34,114 nucleotides of DNA from the NCBI RefSeq assembly GCF_900639865.1, contig NZ_CAAAHX010000017.1, forward strand, positions 1-34,114, in the 5' to 3' direction. The first letter of the stretch is position 1. The number at the start of each line of letters is the position of its first letter. Positions 1 to 7,268 of the stretch are shown piece by piece. The DNA comes from Legionella gresilensis. Its GTDB lineage: Bacteria > Pseudomonadota > Gammaproteobacteria > Legionellales > Legionellaceae. The position numbers and the translations under genes were made by a program. The notes beneath the pieces were generated by a model that was not told where the DNA came from, did no database searches, and saw only the letters and a list, made by a program, of their open reading frames with translations.

Positions 1-126
1 GAGGTCAAGCTGTTTAATTTCTGCTAAAGACCACTGCTCACGAAATTGGCGCAGGGTATTCAAACAATAAATTAATTCAGCCAGTAAATGCTCAATCTCT
101 CGTTCAACAGAGTTTGCTGGTTGCAT
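1..126 (-). CDS. Unknown protein, N-terminal 42 codons only (runs off left edge)
   Basis: Minus-strand reading frame starting at ATG 126-124 and open to the window edge. A strong ribosome binding site (AAGGAG, then CGATACC) stands seven bases before the ATG, which fixes the start. The visible part begins MQPANSVEREIEHLL and is an amphipathic helix-rich stretch with alternating Leu/Glu, with no recognisable domain. It could be a small mobilisation or regulatory protein of the element. I do not recognise the family and cannot see its end. Confidence 0.6.
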   Translation of the reverse strand, partial: MQPANSVEREIEHLLAELIYCLNTLRQFREQWSLAEIKQLDL

Positions 127-207
127 GGTATCGCTCCTTTGATAAAAGGAATTGATTTCCCAGAAGGGAAGAGTCAATCCCTTTTGGGTTATGCAAAGAA
201 AATTGCA

Positions 208-431
208 CCGATTCATCGGTTGATTTTGCCAAGTTATTAATGAAATTAGGCGTAAGCCTTCCTAGAGTGTAAGTACTTAAACTTAATCCATGAGTTAAAT
301 CCTACAAAGGCAGCATTTAACTATATTCCCGACTAAACGTTCTGCCATAAATTAGGGAAGAAGATGGCATTATCACAAGACTAGGAAACCTAGTTTCACC
401 AGGATCTCACCGGCTCATCAGCTGTGTTAAT
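208..431 (+). repeat. Structured repeat element, copy A (candidate RNA or DNA hairpin site)
   Basis: Intergenic stretch with hairpins at 208-221 (ACCGAT/ATCGGT), 248-259 (AGGC-GTAA-GCCT), 293-322 (AGTTAAAT ... ATTTAACT) and 378-396 (8-bp stem around CTAGG-AAA-CCTAG). The last 105 bases (about 327-431) align with copy B at 2530-2637: both share CCCGACT, AAACGT, TTAGGGAA, CAAGAC or TAAGAC, GTTTC, CCAG and GGCTCATCAG. The arms of the main stem differ between copies but stay complementary. The copy ends in a T-run (432-438). Orientation is the same as copy B. Protein coding is unlikely because the two copies are out of frame with each other. Function unknown. Confidence 0.55.
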
Positions 432-525
432 TTTTTTATTCTAACAAGCAAAAAAAGAAAAGCAATGGGGGTGCTCTGGTTGTACCTAAATATACCTATT
501 TGATACTAAAAATTTTTTAAAAGCT

Positions 526-1425
526 CTAGCCAAGGTAAATTTTAGTAATACTCAATCTTGAATGCCCAAGCTCTTGACTAATGCGTTCTCTTGCAAGTCT
601 GTCCCAATCTTTTTCAAGGAAGCTCAGCTCTCTATAGTGTTTCCCTCCCTGAATAGGACAAAGTAATCCATGGCCATTTTTGTCATAATGTTTGGTTATT
701 TCAAGGTATCTTCTTTGGGCATAAGCATATCGAAGTCCATGGCATTTACTTAAATCCATTTTGGCAATGACTTCATGATAGTGGGATAAGTGGCTTTTAT
801 AAGATTTTCCAGGCGGGATTAAAGAATAGCCAAGGGGTATTTGTTTCATAGCTTTAACTAACCACTGTCTTTGCTGCTCATTTGTTAGCTTAATAGTGCG
901 GCCAATACCTCCTTTAGTCCAGCTAGGTTTAATTACTAAGTCTCTTCCTTGCCACGCCTCGCTAATTATAATTTTTATTGATTCTTCGCGGCGAAGGCCA
1001 AAAAGAGACTGAGCCTCTAAGGATAAACGAATCAACGGATCTGAACATTTCGTGAAATCGACATTATTTATTACTTTATTATATTGAGGGGCATAGTGTC
1101 GCTTGTTAATTTGATAAGCGCTGTTATCTGACTTAATTAATTCAGGCTTTTTTAAGACAGATGCTATTTTACGTAATTTAGCCATATAGTTCTTAATCGT
1201 AGCGGGATTTTTATTTTGTTTTTTCCAATGTTCAACCAAGATGTAGATATGTTTTGGCTTTAACCCTTTGATATGTGTTAACTTATAGCCAAGCTCGTGT
1301 AAGTCTTTGATGCAGCGATTAATCATGTACTTCATATCTGCTTTACTGGCGTAAGAGTAATTATGAATTTTTTTTAGGCATTCATTAACGGAGTACTGAG
1401 CGTTTTTAAGTTTAGTTTTACTCAT
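526..1425 (-). CDS. Tyrosine recombinase (integrase) with full catalytic set
   Basis: Site-specific recombinase of about 299 residues, of the phage-integrase superfamily (Integrase_1-like with a SAM-like core-binding N-terminus). Visible catalytic residues are Arg in FGLRREES (about 144), Lys in the beta-hairpin WTKGG (about 170), HGLR (about 228-231), the GH of ELGHSRLS (about 288) and the Tyr nucleophile in KIYLG four codons from the end. The start is taken at ATG 1425 because GGAG lies nine bases upstream; an in-frame ATG at 1470 lacks this. It overlaps the upstream recombinase-like gene by 8 bp (ATGAGTAA), so translation is probably coupled. It probably moves the element or the surrounding cassette. 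Its target site is not proven here; the flanking repeats and the tRNA-Phe fragment at 5850 are candidates. Confidence 0.85.
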   Translation of the reverse strand: MSKTKLKNAQYSVNECLKKIHNYSYASKADMKYMINRCIKDLHELGYKLTHIKGLKPKHIYILVEHWKKQNKNPATIKNYMAKLRKIASVLKKPELIKSDNSAYQINKRHYAPQYNKVINNVDFTKCSDPLIRLSLEAQSLFGLRREESIKIIISEAWQGRDLVIKPSWTKGGIGRTIKLTNEQQRQWLVKAMKQIPLGYSLIPPGKSYKSHLSHYHEVIAKMDLSKCHGLRYAYAQRRYLEITKHYDKNGHGLLCPIQGGKHYRELSFLEKDWDRLARERISQELGHSRLSITKIYLG

Positions 1426-2239
1426 TAAGGTATCTCCATAACGAATCCCGGGATTTAATGCCCATTTCACTACGAATTAACCAATAGGTTTCATATTTCC
1501 CTAATATCGGCAAAAGATATTGATACATCTGTTTTGCGTATAAGTAACGCCATGATTTTTTGAGTGGCAAGGCATACTTTTTCAGTTCTTTTCGCCAGGC
1601 AAATTTGGTTTCTTCATAACCGTTAAATTCAACAATAGCTTTTCGCTGAGTTAGCTGCCTAATTTCAGAGAGAATAGTCTCTTGTGTTTCATTGCGAATA
1701 GGAATAGTTCTATCCAGAGAATTAAAGGAAATATTGCGGGTTATCCAGAGACTATCCTCTTGGATATGAATTTCAGGTTTTACGTAAATAGCTTCTTGAA
1801 AGGTAAGGCCGAATTCTGTTTGAAGCGCCATAATTAAGCGTGGTATCTGTATATCCCACTCTTTCCAATGGTCATGCTGAAGTTTTAACTTTCTACGACG
1901 TTTTTGGCTTTTACTTAATTGTAACGATTTATTATCTATATTCGTTAATGAGCAATCAATGCTCTTTAAGTAACGCCTGACTATAGTCATATGATTCATA
2001 ATCGTGCCAGTTCGTAATTTACTTCTTTTCCAATAGGCTATTAATTTATGAATATGGAGCGATTGAAGTGCGTTCCAAGATGGTGGCACATCACCAACCG
2101 TGTACAAATCATCTATCATCTTGCGAATGACATAAGCTTGCTGTTTTCTTTCTTTATAGCTGCCTTGACTAGCTAATTTTAAATATTGATTGGCAGTTTG
2201 TCTTAAGTTGTATTTTCTCATTCTTTTATTCGCTATCAA
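1418..2239 (-). CDS. Recombinase-like protein lacking the catalytic residues
   Basis: 273-residue protein that lines up with the neighbouring integrase along its length. The matching segments are FGLTFQEAIYV against FGLRREESIKI, KSWRYLYAKQMYQYL against HGLRYAYAQRRYLEI, and EMGIKSRDSLWRYLNE against ELGHSRLSITKIYLG. The first catalytic Arg is Thr, the HxxR His is replaced, and the late GH is GI, while the HxxR Arg and the terminal Tyr are kept. It is therefore probably unable to catalyse strand exchange alone. A full-length, uninterrupted frame suggests selection as a DNA-binding or regulatory partner rather than decay. It starts at TTG 2239 or ATG 2221; neither has a clear ribosome binding site. 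It lies first in a two-gene operon with the active integrase. Confidence 0.6.
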   Translation of the reverse strand: MIANKRMRKYNLRQTANQYLKLASQGSYKERKQQAYVIRKMIDDLYTVGDVPPSWNALQSLHIHKLIAYWKRSKLRTGTIMNHMTIVRRYLKSIDCSLTNIDNKSLQLSKSQKRRRKLKLQHDHWKEWDIQIPRLIMALQTEFGLTFQEAIYVKPEIHIQEDSLWITRNISFNSLDRTIPIRNETQETILSEIRQLTQRKAIVEFNGYEETKFAWRKELKKYALPLKKSWRYLYAKQMYQYLLPILGKYETYWLIRSEMGIKSRDSLWRYLNE

Positions 2240-2421
2240 TAATATATCTGCCCTGTCTTTGGTTTAGTGTTGGTCGAGCGGCTCACTCAAAGATGAAACC
2301 TGGCCAAAGCCATAAAGCTCGAAGTAGGGGGCAAATCAATCGTTATAAGGCAAACGAACTCGCCGAATTACAACAGTTTTTTTAGAGTTATCTCCTCCTT
2401 GTTTAATAATGATTAAAGAAA

Positions 2422-2640
2422 ATGACAAAACAATGGGCCTTGTCATACAAGTCCATGGTCAAATTGAAATAAGTTGACTTAAGCTCCCGTGGGAGCTTTC
2501 CTGTCGAATGACAGAGTATCCTAGATGGGTTTCCCGACTTAAACGTCTAGCCACAGAGTTAGGGAAAGAAGTGGCTTTGCATAAGACGTCAGATGACGTT
2601 TCGCCAGAATTGCATTGGCTCATCAGTTATGCTGATTTCA
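2422..2640 (+). repeat. Structured repeat element, copy B (candidate RNA or DNA hairpin site)
   Basis: Second copy of the element at 208-431, same orientation, on the other side of the recombinase pair. Hairpins: 2422-2446 (ATGACAA/TTGTCAT), 2481-2498 (AAGCTCCC-GT-GGGAGCTT), 2501-2514 (CTGTC-GAAT-GACAG), 2584-2601 (8-bp stem around CGTCA-GA-TGACG) and 2622-2636 (ATCAG-TTATG-CTGAT). The 2584-2601 stem takes the place of CTAGG/CCTAG in copy A: five pairs change on both arms and the outer A-G-A/T-T-T pairs, including a G-U, are conserved. A 56-codon frame (2508-2678) passes through, but it is broken in copy A. The covariation favours a folded RNA or single-stranded DNA. Confidence 0.55.
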
Positions 2641-2654
2641 AATTAACAAAGTGG

Positions 2655-2800
2655 AGCTTGCTTCGCAAGAGATTTTAGAAAGAATTTTGTCCAATCCCAA
2701 TTGGCGGGATCGGACAAAATGGTTAAAGGTGTTGATTTTACGCGGTAAAATCAAGGCGTTTATTCTGCGTCACTGCATATAAATTGCAGTGACGCAGCTA
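2655..2800. other. Cluster of four tandem hairpins
   Basis: Four near-perfect stem-loops follow one another: 2658-2670 (CTTGC-TTC-GCAAG); 2686-2720 (TTTTGTCC ... GGACAAAA enclosing ATCCC ... GGGAT); 2733-2751 (GATTTTAC-GCG-GTAAAATC); 2766-2798 (13-bp arms CTGCGTCACTGCA and its complement, loop TATAAAT). None is followed by a T-run on either strand, so ordinary intrinsic terminators are a poor fit. The cluster lies just past the 3' end of the HEPN gene on the minus strand and just after repeat copy B on the plus strand. It may be a small structured RNA, an RNA partner of the HEPN/helicase pair, or recombination-site hairpins. Function unknown. Confidence 0.45.
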
Positions 2801-2811
2801 GAATTGATTTT

Positions 2812-3567
2812 CTATAACTTATCCATTAAATATGAATTTTGTAAAAATTTTAAAAAGAATAACAAGCTTATACACCTTAAACTATTAGCTTCGCTGTTAT
2901 AATTTAAATCAATGCCATGTAAAATCCCATGGCGATTAATGGGGCCATATAACTTGTCAGCTCGCTGCCTTTCCTCTCTTGTTTTTGTATTTGCAGTTAT
3001 GCTGGATGGGTTTGATAATAACTCCAAAAAGGCCTTCATGAGAGATGTATTAATTTTTGAATTTTTAATTTCTCCTATCCTCTCAGAGAGGCTCTTGCCT
3101 CTTTTTTGAGTAAAGATATGTAATCCAAACATATCATGGCAGATTCCATCAGATTGAGCTAACAATACAGGAATGCATAAAATGTAATTAGATTCTTTAT
3201 GTGCACTAATAGTAGTTTTTAAAATTTCAGCCCTATGAGGCCAAGTTGTATATATTTCGCTTTCTTTCTTCATTAGTTGATGTTTAACGAACTCCATTAA
3301 TGCTTCTTCTATTTTATATTCTTGCTGTTCATCTCCATTTTTGCCAATATCCTTAATTGCCTTGGCTAAGCTTACTATCTGCTCGTTATACAATTCTCCA
3401 GAAATATACCAACCTCTTTTATTAAAAAATGGAATTAATATTTTAATATAGATTTCAGAGATTCTTTGGTTGTCTTCTATTTGTTTTTTATAAAATTTTG
3501 TTGCTGAATTTAGCAAAAAATTATTTTCTATATCTTGGATTGCCTTAAAAAAATTAGTTATTCCCAT
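2812..3567 (-). CDS. HEPN-domain protein, putative RNase
   Basis: 251 residues, soluble and largely helical. The C-terminal part has INRHGILHG (about 209-217), an R-x4-H HEPN motif (Arg 211, His 216), followed by a helix containing NSLRCISLLFFL, the usual last helix of this group. Upstream, HRAEILKTTISAHKESNY then IPVLLAQSDGI is a conserved-looking segment seen in many uncharacterised HEPN proteins. HEPN proteins with this motif are often metal-independent RNases in toxin-antitoxin and abortive-infection systems; activity here is inferred. It lies 77 bp after a UvrD-like helicase gene on the same strand, so the two probably form an operon. Start ATG 3567 has only a weak GAGA upstream. Confidence 0.6.
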   Translation of the reverse strand: MGITNFFKAIQDIENNFLLNSATKFYKKQIEDNQRISEIYIKILIPFFNKRGWYISGELYNEQIVSLAKAIKDIGKNGDEQQEYKIEEALMEFVKHQLMKKESEIYTTWPHRAEILKTTISAHKESNYILCIPVLLAQSDGICHDMFGLHIFTQKRGKSLSERIGEIKNSKINTSLMKAFLELLSNPSSITANTKTREERQRADKLYGPINRHGILHGIDLNYNSEANSLRCISLLFFLKFLQNSYLMDKL

Positions 3568-3644
3568 TTTAGTAATAATCTCATCGCTGAAATATTTATG
3601 CTTTATTAATATAGTTAAATTTTAGATGATTCTGTCAGCCATTT

Positions 3645-5624
3645 CTAAATTAAGTCTTTAATCCATTGCTCTCCTTTCACGGATGGAGGGGCTGCTTGTC
3701 CAAATTCACTAAAAAACTGGCTTGTTATGGTATTACCTATTAGCTTTGTACCAGAGTTTCCTAATTTAACTCCTAATCTGTACGCTTCTGCTCGATTAAT
3801 CTTTTTAAAAGAAGAAAGAACTAATATATCAGTGGGTCTTGTAATTGCTACATATAATAGCCTTCTTTGCTCGGCAATCTGGCTGTTAATTTTAGAGTGA
3901 GCTTTTTCATTTTGATTAATAAATGGAATTAAACCTTGGACGCATCCAGTTATAATCACTACTTTATTTGTTAAACCTTTGGATTTATGTAAACTCATAA
4001 TCCTCACAAACTCTCCTTCTTCTGGCATTTCAGGCTGAGTAATTATATTTTGTAAATAATTAAAAATTTCTTTAAGCTTATCATTACCTGATATGATTAA
4101 ATTATTTTCAAGTTCTTGTAGTTTCCATAAACAGGCTTCTCTGATAATTTTTGCCCACTCTTGATTTTCTGGAAAGAGAAAATCAATTATTTTTACAGGA
4201 GATAAAGTGCCCATAGAAGTAAGTTTTTCTTCAAGTATTTTAAAACGCTCAAAGATTTTCGATATTCCTGATAATGTAAGCTTTTTTTTGTAAATTTTTC
4301 TAAGAGTATCAATAGGATGATCGCCTAAGGTTTCGCAATAATCTCTAAGTTTCTTGTATTCACCAGCATTCCAGCTAGGACTTTTACAGCCAAGCCAATA
4401 TCTTAAAGCTACCCGGTCTCTCTGATCAATTAAAAGTCTAAATAAGCTAAATGATTCTTGAGCTTCTTCTGTCTCGAGTGCTTCTTCGGAATAAAAACTA
4501 TGAACTTCTATGTTATGACATTTAAGTCTGTCTCTGATACCATATCCTGTGAGCCGCCTAGGAGTAAGAACCAAGATATCTTTTGCTTTATAGCTAAGTT
4601 TATAAATAAGATAACTAATATATTCTGAGAGACCCTCTATCTCTTTTTCAAGACTTTCCCATTGAATAATATTAATTTCACCCTCGCGATTATCATTTCG
4701 AGGAATAAGCCTTGTGGTAACTCCATCAGGATGATTATTTAGTATTAAGTTGTTAGCGATGTTTACAATTTTTTTTGGGCAGCGGCGGCATTCCTCAAGA
4801 TTTTCATCATGAGTATTTGCATGAGTTAGGTTAAATTCTCTTATTCCTTCTGGATGAGCAAAGCGGAACCCATAGATTGATTGATCTTCATCACCGACAA
4901 TTACTAAATTAGTATTCTCTGATAAAACATCTAAGAGGACTTGTTCAGCTCTATTCAAATCTTGATATTCATCAACAATAATATGGGTATATCTATTAAG
5001 TTCATCGCATTGCGGATTTTTTTGAATATATTCTAAAGTTAGTGGTATTAGTTCCCCAATTAACATGCCCTGGTGGAACTTCAGCCAACTAATTAAGTTG
5101 TTATGAAATATGCGATCGATTGGATCAGTGGGCCATCCTGGAGCTTGAGATTGTAATCTTGCCCATGCTGCCTCAAAAGCAGAAATTCTTTTTTTACATT
5201 CTGTTATATTACCAAATTTCTTATTGTCATTTAATAAGTCTTTTAGAAGAGGGGCTGCTTCAAACAATGGAATTCCGCGTTTAGGTGATGTGATTAAGGG
5301 CCTTGGCGATCTTTGTAAGAAACTAAAAACATCTTCTTTAGTTAATATCTGGAAGGCAAGAGAGTGTAATGTTCCTGAATTAATTTCTTTACAGTTAGCA
5401 ATTTGCATATTATTTAAATCATCTACAGTACCTTTTGCAGCAGCTCTAGTGAAAGTTACTGATAAAATACCTTTTGGATCCGCGCCCTCATTAATTAGTC
5501 GAGCGATACGTCTCATTATTGCAAAGCTTTTTCCAGTTCCTGGTCCTGCCATAACACGTAGTGGGGTATTATTTACTCTGGCAATTTGTAGAGCTTTTCC
5601 CTCAAGATTTATATCCCAATTCAT
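3645..5624 (-). CDS. UvrD/Rep-like ATP-dependent DNA helicase (SF1A)
   Basis: 659 residues with all main SF1A helicase motifs. Motif I is AGPGTGKS (about 27-34), Ia is SVTFTRAAA, II is VDEYQD (about 216), III is GDEDQSIYGFR (about 243-253), IV includes LTPRR, V is MSLHKSKGL (about 540) and VI is RRLLYVAITRPTD (about 588). It is shorter than typical housekeeping UvrD (about 720 residues) and has no visible nuclease domain, so it is probably a specialised accessory helicase. It is followed on the same strand by the HEPN gene. UvrD-like helicases paired with a nuclease or HEPN partner are recurrent in phage-defence loci (for example GajB of Gabija), so defence is a reasonable inference. A role in element maintenance is the alternative. 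Confidence 0.85.
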   Translation of the reverse strand: MNWDINLEGKALQIARVNNTPLRVMAGPGTGKSFAIMRRIARLINEGADPKGILSVTFTRAAAKGTVDDLNNMQIANCKEINSGTLHSLAFQILTKEDVFSFLQRSPRPLITSPKRGIPLFEAAPLLKDLLNDNKKFGNITECKKRISAFEAAWARLQSQAPGWPTDPIDRIFHNNLISWLKFHQGMLIGELIPLTLEYIQKNPQCDELNRYTHIIVDEYQDLNRAEQVLLDVLSENTNLVIVGDEDQSIYGFRFAHPEGIREFNLTHANTHDENLEECRRCPKKIVNIANNLILNNHPDGVTTRLIPRNDNREGEINIIQWESLEKEIEGLSEYISYLIYKLSYKAKDILVLTPRRLTGYGIRDRLKCHNIEVHSFYSEEALETEEAQESFSLFRLLIDQRDRVALRYWLGCKSPSWNAGEYKKLRDYCETLGDHPIDTLRKIYKKKLTLSGISKIFERFKILEEKLTSMGTLSPVKIIDFLFPENQEWAKIIREACLWKLQELENNLIISGNDKLKEIFNYLQNIITQPEMPEEGEFVRIMSLHKSKGLTNKVVIITGCVQGLIPFINQNEKAHSKINSQIAEQRRLLYVAITRPTDILVLSSFKKINRAEAYRLGVKLGNSGTKLIGNTITSQFFSEFGQAAPPSVKGEQWIKDLI

Positions 5625-5849
5625 TTTATTTCCTTAAATTGCTCTCCCTTTGAAATTTCTGAAAGAAATTTATACTCTTATATAAATTATAGTTAAGGCA
5701 TCAGGAAAATATAAAAATTACAGATAAGAAAAATACTGTGGTATTGAGGAAAATTGGGCTCTACTCCAATAGAGGAAATAATCTGTCTACATTGCTTCTA
5801 CATGGAAAATTCTGAATTTCGAAGAGTTTATGTAAGTGCTTAATTTTAA

Positions 5850-5894
5850 TGGCGTCCAGAGGTGAAATCGAACCACCGACACAAGGATTTTCAG
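5850..5894 (-). other. Degenerate 3' fragment of tRNA-Phe (probable old attachment site)
   Basis: Read on the minus strand, this segment has the Phe anticodon loop CTGAAAA, the variable-loop run TTGTGTC, the T-arm GGTGG-TTCGATT-TCACC and a degenerate acceptor 3' arm TCTGGACGCCA. This is the 3' half of gamma-proteobacterial tRNA-Phe. The 5' half is missing, and the anticodon stem and acceptor end carry changes (GACGCCA where GGGCACCA is expected). Such 3' fragments are left when elements integrate into a tRNA gene. It lies between the conjugation module and the recombinase/helicase block, so it may mark an internal or former element boundary. A 75-codon frame overlapping it is not a gene. The rest of 5637-6012 shows no other gene. 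Confidence 0.65.
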
Positions 5895-6012
5895 TTCCAT
5901 CTTATTTGGTGTATATTGAAAACCTCGTAAAAAGGTTACATTTTGCTTATATAATGTAAAAGTATAAATTTGATTTTTAACAGTAAATTTTATATAATTT
6001 CTATTAGGATTC

Positions 6013-6075
6013 AATGCCTATCGGCATTTGAACTTACCGAGGCTTCGGTCAGCTGAGCCAGCGTAGCGAATCAGC
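6013..6075. repeat. Three short inverted repeats
   Basis: Adjacent hairpins: AATGCC-TATC-GGCATT (6013-6028), ACCGA-GGCT-TCGGT (6036-6049), and GCTGA ... TCAGC (6052-6075, touching the stop codon of the nuclease-like gene). The segment is more GC-rich than its surroundings. It could help stop leftward transcription of the conjugation operon, although no T-run follows, or be a REP-like sequence. Confidence 0.35.
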
Positions 6076-6550
6076 GCCCATTCTTTTTTAAGTACTCAAT
6101 ACATTGTTCTCTGTTCCAAAGTGGTGATGTTTTAATAGAGTTGATAGTTTTATTACTAGCTAGATAACAGGTAATGAAATTTCCTTTTAATACATTGTTA
6201 TTATTGAAGCTTAGTTCAATAATAACTACAAAATCTTCAAAAATGACGCTAACTCTCCTTGATTTTTCATAAACTTTTTTTTCATTATTCCATCCGAAAA
6301 ATAATAAAGCATCAGGGTGCATCAAAGTTGATTTGATCCAATCCATTCTTTGAGCTCTTTCAGGAGAAAATTGATCTTTAGGTCCTTGCCGGCGTTCTGA
6401 ATTTTCATAAAAAGCATGACCAAATCTTTGTGGCTTAAAATATACTCTAATATTATCCACTGTAAAAATTTCAGCACGACAATAGATAGACTCATAATGG
6501 TTTTTATATTCTAAAATGCTGTTAAGTATTAGTAAGGCTGGCTGTGGCAA
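6071..6550 (-). CDS. Probable PBECR-type (barnase/EndoU/colicin/RelE-like) nuclease
   Basis: About 159 residues. The pattern ERAQRMDWIKSTLMHPDALLF, then YEKSRRVSVIFEDFVVIIEL, then GNFITCYLAS resembles the phage-associated PBECR nuclease folds: a helix, a paired Arg/Val-rich strand set, then an (F/Y)-x-T strand. Candidate functional residues are the RR before VSVIF and the Thr in FITCY. The start is taken at TTG 6550 because GGAGG sits eight bases upstream; the upstream in-frame GTG 6565 has none. That ribosome binding site lies within the last codons of the DUF3800 gene, so the two are translationally coupled. It may be an RNase toxin or defence effector. Assignment is from motif shape only. 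Confidence 0.4.
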   Translation of the reverse strand: MPQPALLILNSILEYKNHYESIYCRAEIFTVDNIRVYFKPQRFGHAFYENSERRQGPKDQFSPERAQRMDWIKSTLMHPDALLFFGWNNEKKVYEKSRRVSVIFEDFVVIIELSFNNNNVLKGNFITCYLASNKTINSIKTSPLWNREQCIEYLKKNGR

Positions 6551-6551
6551 T

Positions 6552-7250
6552 TTACCAACCTCCACGTAAATTTATTTTAAAAACATTAAACTTGCTTTCT
6601 CCTCTATAGGTAGGTTCAATTAACTTACCTAAACTATTTTCCATTTTTTGGACTAATTTTTCTTTGACTCCTCCTGTTGTTAAGGTATTGTTTATTTTCG
6701 CTGAAGCGATGCCTAATAGTAAGTCAGTAAGCTGAATTAAGACCACTTTTTTGGAGGGCAAACCCTGGATCTGTTTAATATCAGCAGTTAAGTTAGAATT
6801 TTTTAAACAATCTTTTAGTACCTTTAAACGGGTCAGATCCCTATTAGTTTTTAAATCGCAAAAAATTTGGTATCGATTAAAGTCCAAAATCCAATGATGT
6901 ATGAGCTGATAATAGAATTTGTAAAAACCGAGCTCATGATCATTATTATGCCAACTTTGATCAAAATTATTGTTATCGATAGCAATACAGCGAAATCGCA
7001 GTTCATTCCCATAACTTTGAAATAAGTCAATTAAACTCTCATAAAATGAAAATTTTGAATAGTTAACCTTTCGCCATTTGATTTCTCCCCAAGTATTATA
7101 GGTTTTACGAAGATTCCATATTTTATTTTTTAACTCTTCACGTAAATTGGTTGGTAACCATAGGCTGCCAATCATTAGATATTGTGCTGTTGGCAGTTTA
7201 GAGGAAAATAGCTCTGGATGATTTTCATCACAGTAAACTTCAAAATCCAT
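6552..7250 (-). CDS. DUF3800 family protein (RNase H-like fold)
   Basis: About 232 residues starting MDFEVYCDENHPE. The early Asp-Glu (CDE, about 7-9), the E-I-K-W segment near 55, the Asp in FRCIAIDN (about 90), the central Asp in QIFCDLKTN and the late LIQLTDLLLG Asp follow the DUF3800 pattern, whose acidic residues are proposed to form an RNase H-like metal site. The start ATG 7250 has GAGAG about nine bases upstream; TTG 7265 is the alternative. It begins just after the traD stop and is followed with almost no gap by the PBECR-like gene. DUF3800 genes recur in mobile elements and defence islands; their biochemical role is unsettled. Confidence 0.65.
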   Translation of the reverse strand: MDFEVYCDENHPELFSSKLPTAQYLMIGSLWLPTNLREELKNKIWNLRKTYNTWGEIKWRKVNYSKFSFYESLIDLFQSYGNELRFRCIAIDNNNFDQSWHNNDHELGFYKFYYQLIHHWILDFNRYQIFCDLKTNRDLTRLKVLKDCLKNSNLTADIKQIQGLPSKKVVLIQLTDLLLGIASAKINNTLTTGGVKEKLVQKMENSLGKLIEPTYRGESKFNVFKINLRGGW

Positions 7251-7268
7251 CAAATAATCTCTCAAAAT

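Noticed and set aside
2508-2678. 56-codon plus-strand frame through repeat copy B (starts MTEYPRWVSRL).
   Set aside because: The equivalent sequence in copy A is frameshifted and has stops, while the stems covary; structure explains the conservation better than coding.
2655-2800. Interpretation of the hairpin cluster as a CRISPR array or as tandem intrinsic terminators.
   Set aside because: The four stems have different sequences and no regular repeat-spacer spacing, and none has a following T-run.
5224-5637. 137-codon plus-strand frame opposite the helicase gene.
   Set aside because: It is antisense to the conserved helicase motif I region and is explained by that gene's codon pattern.
5787-6014. 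75-codon minus-strand frame over the tRNA-Phe fragment.
   Set aside because: It runs through the tRNA-derived sequence, has no protein-like pattern and no ribosome binding site.
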